From Kallipyga gabonensis (GTDB taxonomy: Bacteria; Bacillota; Clostridia; Tissierellales; Peptoniphilaceae), in NCBI RefSeq assembly GCF_001286805.1, contig NZ_CXYV01000001.1, forward strand, positions 154,404 to 218,403: a stretch of 64,000 nt of DNA, read 5' to 3'. The notes below the pieces were generated by a model, which saw nothing but the letters and a program-made list of their open reading frames with translations, was not told where the DNA came from and searched no databases. The stretch's first letter is position 1. Each line of letters begins with the position of its first letter. Both the position numbers and the translations under genes were made by a program. Below, piece after piece: positions 1 through 7,791 of the stretch.

Positions 1-359
1 CCCCGGATTTCATAGGGAAAAACCAGGTTGTCGGCGACCGTCTCCCCGAAAAGGATGGGATTTTGAAAGCAATAGGAAACCTCCCGGCGTAGGAGGGTGG
101 GGTCCATGTCCCCCACCGGACTCCCCTCCAATAGATAGGTCCCCTCCACTTCGAGGTTGTCATTGGTCATAAGAGCCAGGAGCTTGAGAAAGGTGGACTT
201 TCCGGAACCTGAAGGACCGGTGATAGCCACCGTCTCCCCCCGGCCCAGGCGGAAATGGGAAACCTCCAGGATAAGCCGGCCCGTTTTTTTATCTTTGACG
301 GTAACCCCGTTTAAGAGAACCAGGGGGTTTTGGACATCCGGTGACTTTGCCGCATCCAT
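1..359 (-). CDS. fetA: FetA/YbbL-like ABC transporter ATP-binding protein (partial, C-terminus beyond window)
   Basis: About 119 N-terminal codons of an ABC ATPase are visible, and the gene runs off the left edge. The Walker A motif GPSGSGKST lies near residues 48-56. The Q-loop region VSYCFQNPILFGETVADNL closely matches the E. coli YbbL/FetA family, whose ATPase works with the YbbM/FetB permease in putative iron/metal export. The ATG at 359 follows a GAGGG-type ribosome site and lies 4 bases past the preceding stop, so it is translationally linked to the phospholipase-like gene. The permease would be expected just outside the window. FetA is assigned by motif resemblance; the substrate is unproven. 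Confidence 0.82.
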   Translation of the reverse strand, partial: MDAAKSPDVQNPLVLLNGVTVKDKKTGRLILEVSHFRLGRGETVAITGPSGSGKSTFLKLLALMTNDNLEVEGTYLLEGSPVGDMDPTLLRREVSYCFQNPILFGETVADNLVFPYEIR

Positions 360-363
360 CCCT

Positions 364-1272
364 CTATCCCTCTTTCTCCGAACCTTCCGGGTCCAGCCCT
401 CTGGCCTCTTCCTGTCCGGGTTGGTAGTTCCTTTCCTCCTCCAGGGAGAGAACCGGAATGGTCCGGTAGTTTTGAGAGGGGCCGAAGGTCCGCCGGAAAT
501 AATCCGCCAGGGGTTTGCCCTCCAGGAGGTAGGACCTGAGGAGGGGAACCAGGTCTCCGTAACGGTCCAGGGCTAAGGCCCGTAGTTTATCCAGACGGAG
601 ATTGGAATCCGCACAGGAGGGGTTCTCCTCCTTATCCACAAAGAGGTCCTTGAGGGCCGACTTGGGCGAGACCATGCCAAGAAAACCCCGTACCAGCTTT
701 CGACGGCCGGGGCCGGCGGTGGAGAAGACCCGGAGGACCTTGGCCTGACCCTCCATGCAGGAATAGACTTCATCCGGAGAGAGACCGTAGACAGCCCCAA
801 TCACCCGGGCATCTTCCCGGTTGGGGTCGATCAGGTAGGCCCGGGGATAGGTGGAAGGGTCTTCCACCCCGTTTTTCCGCATCAAATAACCGTCATATTG
901 GGATTCAATGAGGTTGTGGGAGACAGCGGAAACCTCCTCCTTGCGTTCAATATAGGGATGACAAGTGGAATCCAAGGTGAAGTGGGAGAGCATGGCAAAG
1001 GCGTAGATCATGATCTCCTCTTCCTTGCGGGGATTCTTCTCCAAAGCTTGGCGAAACTTCTCAAAGATTTCCGTCGCCGGCTTATCGTGGATTTTTCCTC
1101 CCAATTTTTCCTGATTAATCCTGGACCAAGGTTTGGAATAGAAGAGGAGGTCGGGGCCCTGGACACCGAAATTGTATAAAGAAGGCCGACGGTCAATGGA
1201 CCGGATCCATTCGTTGGGCAACTTGGTCAGACAATCCTGGCCAAACTGAAAATGGGCATAGGTTGTAGGCAT
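364..1272 (-). CDS. Zinc-dependent phospholipase C-like protein
   Basis: A 302-residue protein of the zinc-dependent phospholipase C family (Zn_dep_PLPC type). The visible metal-ligand pattern is an early histidine in MPTTYAHF, then SHFTLDSTCHP (H..D...H), then SHNLIESQYD. No signal peptide is seen, so it is probably cytoplasmic, unlike clostridial alpha-toxin. Family members are often of unknown substrate. The open frame extends 20 codons further upstream, but the ATG at 1272 has an AAGGAG site at good spacing and begins at the conserved histidine region. It starts 19 bases after uvrA ends and is probably co-transcribed with it. Actual phospholipase activity is not demonstrated. Confidence 0.75.
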   Translation of the reverse strand: MPTTYAHFQFGQDCLTKLPNEWIRSIDRRPSLYNFGVQGPDLLFYSKPWSRINQEKLGGKIHDKPATEIFEKFRQALEKNPRKEEEIMIYAFAMLSHFTLDSTCHPYIERKEEVSAVSHNLIESQYDGYLMRKNGVEDPSTYPRAYLIDPNREDARVIGAVYGLSPDEVYSCMEGQAKVLRVFSTAGPGRRKLVRGFLGMVSPKSALKDLFVDKEENPSCADSNLRLDKLRALALDRYGDLVPLLRSYLLEGKPLADYFRRTFGPSQNYRTIPVLSLEEERNYQPGQEEARGLDPEGSEKEG

Positions 1273-1291
1273 GTCTTCTCCTTTCTGATCC

Positions 1292-4141
1292 TTATTTTTC
1301 CCGAGTCCTGTCCCTCTCCAGGACCGGAGCAAGGAATTTTCCGGTATACGAAGAAGGGTCTTTTGCGACTTCTTCGGGCGTACCCTCGGTCACAATTTCT
1401 CCGCCCCGGGCCCCGCCTTCAGGTCCCAGGTCCACGATGTAGTCCGCATACTTAATGACATCCAAATTGTGTTCAATGACCACGATGGAATTGCCCTGGT
1501 CGATTAAGCGGTCAAAGACCTTGACCAGCTTGTCGATGTCGTGGACATGGAGGCCCGTCGTGGGCTCATCCAGAATATATATCGTTTTTCCCGTGGAGAC
1601 CTTGCCCAGTTCAGCGGCCAGTTTGACCCGCTGGGCCTCCCCGCCGGATAGCTCAGGTGAAGGCTGACCCACCTTGAGATAACCCAGACCCACATCCACC
1701 AGGGTTTGAAGCTTGCGTTGGATCCCGGCATGGTTTTTGAAAAAGTCCAGAGCCTCTTCAATAGTCATCTCCAAGACATCGGCAATGGTCTTCCCCCGGT
1801 AGCGGACCTGGAGGGTCTCCCGGTTGTAACGGGCCCCATGGCAAACTTCACAGGGAACGTAGACATCGGGGAGGAAGTGCATCTCCACCTTGATGGTCCC
1901 ATCTCCCTTACAGGCCTCGCACCGCCCTCCCTTGACGTTAAAGGAAAATCGACCCTTGTCGTAGCCCCGCATCTTGGCGTCGTTAGAGGAAGCAAAGACA
2001 TCACGGATGAGGTCGAAGACCTTGGTGTAGGTGGCCGGGTTGGACCGGGGTGTCCGGCCGATGGGCGACTGGTCGATCTCAATGACCTTATCCAGCTGGT
2101 CCAACCCCTCGATTCCTTTATATTTTCCGGGCCGGATGTGGGCCTTGTTGAGGCGGTTGGCCAGGACCTTGTAAAGGATGCCCTCGACAAAGGAGGACTT
2201 GCCCGACCCGGAAACCCCGGTGATGGCGGTCAGAACTCCCAGAGGAATCTTGACATCGATCCCCTTGAGGTTGTTCTCCCGGCACCCCTTGACCTTGAGC
2301 CAGCCGGAAGCTTTCCGCCTCTCTTCCGGGACGGGAATGAACTTCCGGTGGGCCAGGTAGTCTCCGGTGATGGAACCCGGAGTTTGGATAATCTTATCGA
2401 AGGGGCCCTGGGCCACAATCTGCCCGCCCAGGAGGCCGGCCCCCGGACCCACATCCACGATCCAGTCGGCCGCCCGCATGGTGTCCTCATCGTGCTCCAC
2501 GATGATGAGGGTGTTGCCCAGGTCAGTCAGGTTCCGGAGGGCAGCCAGGAGACGGTTGTTGTCCCGCTGGTGGAGGCCGATGGAGGGCTCATCCAGGACA
2601 TAGACCACCCCGACCAGGCCGGCCCCGATTTGGGTGGCCAGGCGGATCCGCTGGGACTCCCCGCCCGACAGGGTGGCGGCATAGCGGTCCAGGGTCAGGT
2701 AGTCCAGACCCACGTCGATGAGGAACTTGAGCCGGGCCCGGACCTCCTTGAGGATGGGGGCTGCAATGATGGCTTCGCTCTCGGAGAAGGTCAGCTTTTC
2801 CGTCCAGTCATAGGCCTCCTGGATGGACATCCGGTTGAATTCGGCGATGTTCTTGTCCGCAATATGGACGGAGAGGGCCTCAGGCCGGAGGCGGTCCCCA
2901 TGGCAGGTCTCGCAGGTATTCTCCGCCATGAAGTCCCGGATCCGCTTCTGGGTCCCTTCCCCTCCAGATTTGAACCGGCGGGTCAGGTTGGGGATGGTCC
3001 CCTCCCAAGTATCTCTGTAGGTTTTTTGACCGGAGAAATGGGAGTTAAAGGAGAAGGTGACGATCCGGTCGGACCCCCAGAGAAGGGCGTCCACCACTTC
3101 GTCCGGAGCCTGGCCAATGGGTTGATCCAGGGACCAATCGTAGGCTTGGGCCACGGCCCGGATCATCTCATAGTAAAAGGTTCCCTTGCCCGAAGTCGCA
3201 TAGGGAGCCACCGCCCCCTCTTCGATGGAGAGGTCGGGGTTGGGGATGCAGAGCTGGGCATCCACCTGGGCATGGAAGCCCAGGCCCGAGCAGTCGGGAC
3301 AGGCACCCAGTGGGGAGTTGAAGGAGAGGAGGCGGGGCTCAATTTCTTCCAGGGTCATATGGCCCTCGGGGCAGGCCAGCTTGGAGGAATAGGTATGGGA
3401 ATCCAACACTTCCCTATCAGGACCCAGCTGGTCCACAATGATCGTCCCCCCGGATTCAGCCAGGGCCGTTTCCACGGAGGAGGTCAGGCGGGTGGTGATT
3501 CCTTCCCGGACAATGAGCCGGTCTACGACAATGGAGATGTCGTGGCGGAGGTTCTTCTCCAGGTCAATGTCTTCAATGAGATCCCGCATGGCCCCGTCCA
3601 CTAGGACCCGGGAAAAGCCCCGCTTTTGGAGGTTGGACAGGGCGTTTTTATGCATTCCCTTCTTGCCCCGAATAACCGGAGAAAGAACAAGGATCCGGGT
3701 TCGGTCGGGCAGGGCTAAGATGGAATCCACAATCTCATCCACCGACATGGCTTCGATGGGGGCCCCGCAGACCGGGCAGAAAGCATGGCCCGCTTTAGCA
3801 AAAAGGAGACGGAGGTAGTCGTTGATTTCCGTTACGGTGGAAACCGTGGACCGGGGGTTCCGGTTGGTGGTCTTCTGGTCGATGGAGATGGCCGGGGACA
3901 GGCCCTCGACCAGGTCTACGTCCGGCTTGTCCATCTGGCCTAAAAACATCCGGGCATAGGAAGAAAGGGACTCGACGTATCGCCGCTGTCCCTCCGCGTA
4001 GATGGTATCAAAAGCCAAAGAGGACTTGCCCGAACCGGAAAGCCCCGTCATCACAATCATCTTATTTCTGGGCAGGGTCAGGTCCACATCCTTGAGGTTG
4101 TTGACCTTGGCCCCCTTAATTACGATGTTTTCTAGACTCAT
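1292..4141 (-). CDS. uvrA: Excinuclease ABC subunit A (UvrA)
   Basis: The damage-sensing ATPase of nucleotide excision repair, acting with UvrB and UvrC. At 949 residues it has full family length. It carries two ABC modules, with Walker A motifs GLSGSGKSS near residues 33-41 and GVSGSGKSS in the second half. It has two LSGGE-type signature motifs and paired zinc-finger cysteines (CPVCG, CPDC, CETCHG, CEACKG/CEVCHG). The ATG has a clear AAGGAG site. It lies 46 bases downstream of uvrB, the usual uvrBA arrangement, in a run that begins with ctpA. No truncation or missing motif was seen. Confidence 0.98.
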   Translation of the reverse strand: MSLENIVIKGAKVNNLKDVDLTLPRNKMIVMTGLSGSGKSSLAFDTIYAEGQRRYVESLSSYARMFLGQMDKPDVDLVEGLSPAISIDQKTTNRNPRSTVSTVTEINDYLRLLFAKAGHAFCPVCGAPIEAMSVDEIVDSILALPDRTRILVLSPVIRGKKGMHKNALSNLQKRGFSRVLVDGAMRDLIEDIDLEKNLRHDISIVVDRLIVREGITTRLTSSVETALAESGGTIIVDQLGPDREVLDSHTYSSKLACPEGHMTLEEIEPRLLSFNSPLGACPDCSGLGFHAQVDAQLCIPNPDLSIEEGAVAPYATSGKGTFYYEMIRAVAQAYDWSLDQPIGQAPDEVVDALLWGSDRIVTFSFNSHFSGQKTYRDTWEGTIPNLTRRFKSGGEGTQKRIRDFMAENTCETCHGDRLRPEALSVHIADKNIAEFNRMSIQEAYDWTEKLTFSESEAIIAAPILKEVRARLKFLIDVGLDYLTLDRYAATLSGGESQRIRLATQIGAGLVGVVYVLDEPSIGLHQRDNNRLLAALRNLTDLGNTLIIVEHDEDTMRAADWIVDVGPGAGLLGGQIVAQGPFDKIIQTPGSITGDYLAHRKFIPVPEERRKASGWLKVKGCRENNLKGIDVKIPLGVLTAITGVSGSGKSSFVEGILYKVLANRLNKAHIRPGKYKGIEGLDQLDKVIEIDQSPIGRTPRSNPATYTKVFDLIRDVFASSNDAKMRGYDKGRFSFNVKGGRCEACKGDGTIKVEMHFLPDVYVPCEVCHGARYNRETLQVRYRGKTIADVLEMTIEEALDFFKNHAGIQRKLQTLVDVGLGYLKVGQPSPELSGGEAQRVKLAAELGKVSTGKTIYILDEPTTGLHVHDIDKLVKVFDRLIDQGNSIVVIEHNLDVIKYADYIVDLGPEGGARGGEIVTEGTPEEVAKDPSSYTGKFLAPVLERDRTREK

Positions 4142-4187
4142 ATGTCTCCTTCATCTCTATTTCAAAGGCCGGTTTGACCCGGCCGAA

Positions 4188-6194
4188 TCAGTCAATTTTA
4201 TAGTCTTCTTTCATCTTTCGGATCGTATCCCGAATCGTGGCTGCCCGCTCGAAGTCGAGCTCTTCGGCCGCCTTCCGCATCTCCATTTCCATGTTAAGAA
4301 GAATCTCCTTGATGTCCTGGATGGAGAAAGTCTCCTTATCCTTGAAATCCTCCTCTTTGTCGCCCAGATAGGTCCCCACTTCTCCTGCGGCAACAGCAGT
4401 GGTAAGAAGGTCATGGACGTTTTTCCGGACCGACCGGGGAGTGATGTGGTGTTCTTCATTGTAGGTCTCCTGGATGGACCGGCGGCGGGAAGTTTCATCA
4501 ATGGCCACCTGCATGGACCGGGTGATTTGGTCCCCATAAAGGATGACCTTTCCCCTTTCGTTTCGGGCCGCCCGGCCGATGGTCTGGATGAGGGAGGTCT
4601 CCGACCGGAGGAAGCCCTCCTTGTCGGCATCCAAAATGCAGATAAGGGAGACTTCGGGAATATCCAGGCCTTCCCGGAGGAGGTTGATCCCTACTAAAAC
4701 ATCGTACTTTTTCAGCCGGAGGTCCCGGATGATCTCCATCCGCTCCATGGTGGCAATGTCCGAGTGCATGTAGGTGACCTTGATTCCTGCCTCTTCCAGG
4801 TAGTTGGTCAGGTCCTCCGCCATCTTTTTGGTCAGGGTGGTGACCAGGGTCCGGTCCCCTCGCTCGGTCGTCTTCCGAATCTCGGCCATGAGGTCATCGA
4901 TCTGATGCTTGGTAGGCCGGACCTCCACCCGAGGGTCCAGGAGTCCGGTGGGCCGGATGACCTGGTCGACAATCTGTGTAGAATGCTCATTTTCATAGGG
5001 TCCGGGGGTGGCTGACATAAAGACGGCCTGGTTGACCAGGGATTCCCACTCCTCAAATTTCAGAGGCCGGTTGTCCAAGGCCGAAGGCAGGCGGAAGCCG
5101 AAGTCGATGAGGTTTTGCTTCCGGGAGATGTCCCCGTTGATCATCCCCCGGAGTTGGGGAAGGGTGGCATGGGACTCGTCGATGACCATGAGGAAGTCAT
5201 CCGGGAAATAGTCGATCAGGGTGTAGGGGCGGGAGCCCGGGGCTCGGCCGGAAATGTGGCGGGAGTAGTTTTCAATCCCTGAGCAATAGCCGATCTCCTT
5301 CATCATCTCCAGGTCATAGAGGGTTCTTTGCTCCAGGCGCTGGGCTTCGACCAGCTTGGACTGAGACCGGAGTTCTTCCAGGCGGTCCTCCAATTCCTCT
5401 TCTATGGTGACTACGGCTCTTTCCATTTTCTTATGGGTGGTGGCAAAGTGGGAGGCCGGGTAGATCATGACGTAGTTCCGGGCTTCCAAAATTTCCCCGG
5501 TCAAGTCGTCGAATTCCAGGATCCGGTCGATCTCATCCCCAAAGAATTCCACCCGGATGGCGTTCTCCGAAGTGGAAGCCGGGAAAATATCCAGGGTATC
5601 CCCCTTGAGGCGGAAGGTCCCCCGTTGGAAGTCGATGTCGTTGCGGACAAACTGGATGTCCACCAATCGGGTGAGGACTTCTTCAATGGGAATGACCTGG
5701 CCGGTACGAAGGGAGAGGGTGAGTTTGAGATAGTCTTCCGGGTCACCCAGGCCATAGATGCAGGAGACCGAAGCCACTACAATGACATCCTTTCGCTGAA
5801 AGAGTTGAGTGGTGGCTGAATGGCGGAGGCGGTCAATTTCATCGTTAATCGAAGCATCTTTAGCAATATAGGTGTCGGTCGCCGCCACATAGGCTTCAGG
5901 CTGGTAGTAGTCATAATAGGAAACAAAAAATTCTACGGCATTGTCGGGAAAAAATTCCTTAAACTCGCCAGCCAGCTGGGAAGCCAGGGTTTTATTATGG
6001 GCGATAACCAGGGTGGGCTTTTGAACCCGCTCGATGATATTGGCCATGGTGAAGGTCTTCCCCGACCCGGTTACCCCCCGGAGGGTCTGGTAGTGGTCTC
6101 CCCGCCGGATCCCATCGACCAGGCGGTCGATGGCCTGGGGTTGGTCACCCGTGGGTTGATATTGGGAATGAATCTTGAATGGAGGCAAGGTCAA
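4188..6194 (-). CDS. uvrB: Excinuclease ABC subunit B (UvrB)
   Basis: The helicase-like partner that verifies damage with UvrA and recruits UvrC. At 668 residues it has full length. Visible features are Walker A GVTGSGKT near the N-terminus, the beta-hairpin motif [11 protein letters not shown], the DESHAT box, helicase motifs ending in QTIGRAARN, and a C-terminal UVR helix pair. There is no ATG. A TTG at 6194 lies only one base from the ribosome site AGGAAGG, whereas a second in-frame TTG at 6188 is about 7 bases from it, so translation may start two codons later. It follows ctpA by a few bases and is probably in the same operon. Confidence 0.98.
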   Translation of the reverse strand: MTLPPFKIHSQYQPTGDQPQAIDRLVDGIRRGDHYQTLRGVTGSGKTFTMANIIERVQKPTLVIAHNKTLASQLAGEFKEFFPDNAVEFFVSYYDYYQPEAYVAATDTYIAKDASINDEIDRLRHSATTQLFQRKDVIVVASVSCIYGLGDPEDYLKLTLSLRTGQVIPIEEVLTRLVDIQFVRNDIDFQRGTFRLKGDTLDIFPASTSENAIRVEFFGDEIDRILEFDDLTGEILEARNYVMIYPASHFATTHKKMERAVVTIEEELEDRLEELRSQSKLVEAQRLEQRTLYDLEMMKEIGYCSGIENYSRHISGRAPGSRPYTLIDYFPDDFLMVIDESHATLPQLRGMINGDISRKQNLIDFGFRLPSALDNRPLKFEEWESLVNQAVFMSATPGPYENEHSTQIVDQVIRPTGLLDPRVEVRPTKHQIDDLMAEIRKTTERGDRTLVTTLTKKMAEDLTNYLEEAGIKVTYMHSDIATMERMEIIRDLRLKKYDVLVGINLLREGLDIPEVSLICILDADKEGFLRSETSLIQTIGRAARNERGKVILYGDQITRSMQVAIDETSRRRSIQETYNEEHHITPRSVRKNVHDLLTTAVAAGEVGTYLGDKEEDFKDKETFSIQDIKEILLNMEMEMRKAAEELDFERAATIRDTIRKMKEDYKID

Positions 6195-6206
6195 TCCTTC
6201 CTAAGG

Positions 6207-7613
6207 TTACTCTGCACTTGAACTTTCCTGAGGTTTCTCCTCCGGTTGGGAAGAAGACGACTCTTGACCGGAATCTTCACCCGATGAGGACCGGGTTTCC
6301 TCCGAAGAAGCCGGTTCAGAAGAGGCTTCTTCCCCGGTCTTAGGGAGGAAGGGCTTGAGATCAAAGGACTTGGCTTTAGCCGGGTCGACTCGGTCGCCGG
6401 TCAGGGTCTTGACCAGGGCCATGGCCGCCCGAAGCTGGTTATCCTGGTCTAGGAAATCCGGCCCGATCCCCTTGGCTTCCTCATTAAGATCCAGGTCAAG
6501 GTCCGGAGCAATCCCCACCTCATGGATGTGGGTCCCCTTGGGGGTCAGGTACTCGGCCATGGTCAGCTTGAAGCCGCCGCCCTTTCCGGCACCCAGAGGA
6601 TAAATGCGTTGAACGATCCCTTTGCCAAAGGTGGTCTTGCCCAGAACCAGTGCCCTATTGTTGTCCTTGAGGGCACCCGTCATGATTTCCGAGGCGGAAG
6701 CGGATCCTTCATTCACCAGGACCACCATGGGTATGCCGATATGCTCCTTATCCGAGGTGGCTACATCTTCCTTCTTCTGCTTGTCCACGGTTGTGACGAT
6801 TTTTCCTTCACCCAGGACATTGTCGGCCATGGTGATGACCATGTCCAGGAGGCCGCCGGGATTGTTCCGGAGGTCCAGGACCAGGTGTTCGGCCCCCTGG
6901 TCCATGAGGGAGCGGAGGGCCTGGTCGAACTCCTCTGCCGTTGTTTCATTAAACTGGGTGACCTGGACATAGCCCACCTGGTCTTCCAAAAGCTTGGCAT
7001 TGACCGTTTTGACGTTGATTTCCGCCCGGGTCAGGGTCTTATCCTCGTTTTTCAGGACCCCGGTCCCCTCCCGGCGGATAGTGATTGTAACCTCTGTTCC
7101 AGGGGTTCCCCTCATGGCCTTGGTGGCCTCATTGAGCTCACTGCCCAGATAAGTGGTCCCGTCCACGGCAAGAATCTTATCTCCGGACCGGATGCCTGCC
7201 TTGGCGGCGGGTGTGCCTTCGATGGGGGAAACGACCGTGATGAGGTTGTCCTCCCCCGCCGTCACCACCAAACCGATGCCGGCAAAGGAGCCGGAAGTAT
7301 CCTCCAGGAGGGCTTCGTATTCTTCTTTGGTGTAGTATTCGGAATAAGGGTCGCCCAGGCCGGCAAAGAGTCCCTTGTAAATGCCGGTTTCCAGGTCTTC
7401 ATCCTTGTAATCGAAGATATAATCCCTTTTGATAATCTTGCTATAATTTTCAATATTTTTTAGAATTCGCTCCATTTCCTGACTTCGGGGCTCTTCTCCC
7501 ATGATGCCGGCTAATGGGGTTTCCAAGCGGGAATTTGCTCCCAGGAAGTAGCCGCCCAGGGAGAAGCCCACCAGAAGGATGATGAGCAAGAGAACTTTAC
7601 CGATTTTTTTCAT
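6207..7613 (-). CDS. ctpA: S41 family C-terminal processing peptidase (CtpA/CtpB-like)
   Basis: A membrane-anchored, PDZ-containing serine protease acting outside the membrane on protein C-termini. About 468 residues: an N-terminal hydrophobic segment (KVLLLIILLVGFSLGGYFLG), a PDZ domain (GSFAGIGLVV to ITIRREG) and the S41 catalytic core. The core has serine in GSASASEIMTGAL and the dyad lysine about 25 residues later in GKTTFGKGIVQ. A Ser/Glu/Pro-rich low-complexity C-terminal tail of about 45 residues follows. Two start ATGs lie two codons apart; the second, at 7613, is 8 bases from AAGGAG and is preferred over 7619. An extended -10 promoter lies upstream. The Ser/Glu tail is unusual; its role is unknown. 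Confidence 0.93.
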   Translation of the reverse strand: MKKIGKVLLLIILLVGFSLGGYFLGANSRLETPLAGIMGEEPRSQEMERILKNIENYSKIIKRDYIFDYKDEDLETGIYKGLFAGLGDPYSEYYTKEEYEALLEDTSGSFAGIGLVVTAGEDNLITVVSPIEGTPAAKAGIRSGDKILAVDGTTYLGSELNEATKAMRGTPGTEVTITIRREGTGVLKNEDKTLTRAEINVKTVNAKLLEDQVGYVQVTQFNETTAEEFDQALRSLMDQGAEHLVLDLRNNPGGLLDMVITMADNVLGEGKIVTTVDKQKKEDVATSDKEHIGIPMVVLVNEGSASASEIMTGALKDNNRALVLGKTTFGKGIVQRIYPLGAGKGGGFKLTMAEYLTPKGTHIHEVGIAPDLDLDLNEEAKGIGPDFLDQDNQLRAAMALVKTLTGDRVDPAKAKSFDLKPFLPKTGEEASSEPASSEETRSSSGEDSGQESSSSQPEEKPQESSSAE

Positions 7614-7685
7614 GGTCATTACTCCTTATATGGCTCAAAAAGTGCCGTGGCTTTGTCATTTCTGTGTCCATTTGACATATTTACT

Positions 7686-7711
7686 ATTATACCATGCCAA
7701 GCCGGCTTCAA
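7686..7711 (-). promoter_or_regulatory. Extended -10 promoter for ctpA-uvrBA
   Basis: On the minus strand TGGTATAAT (7694-7686) is a perfect extended -10. A weak -35 candidate, TTGAAG, lies at 7711-7706 with a short 14-base spacer, so recognition probably relies on the TG extension. It precedes ctpA by about 70 bases. Confidence 0.65.
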
Positions 7712-7720
7712 TCGGTCCAT

Positions 7721-7758
7721 AAGAAAATCCCTCCTTACCGGTAAAGGGCAAGGAGGGA
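7721..7758 (-). terminator. Terminator after the FtsX-type permease
   Basis: A 9-bp inverted repeat, TCCCTCCTT (7728-7736) and AAGGAGGGA (7750-7758), is followed on the minus strand by TTTTCTT. It ends the ABC exporter transcript just before the ctpA promoter. Confidence 0.85.
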
Positions 7759-7791
7759 TCAGTCGTAAAGACTTTCAAGCCCGGAAGAAAA

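Noticed and set aside
1706..3604. A 632-codon open frame opposite uvrA, and similar long frames opposite ctpA, dnaE and the DAACS gene
   Set aside because: They lie antisense to clearly conserved proteins, lack ribosome sites, and have low-complexity Gly/Pro/Val-rich translations typical of shadow frames.
6189..6206. A LexA box controlling uvrB-uvrA directly
   Set aside because: There is almost no space between ctpA and uvrB, and no GAAC-N4-GTTC-type motif was seen there or at the ctpA promoter.
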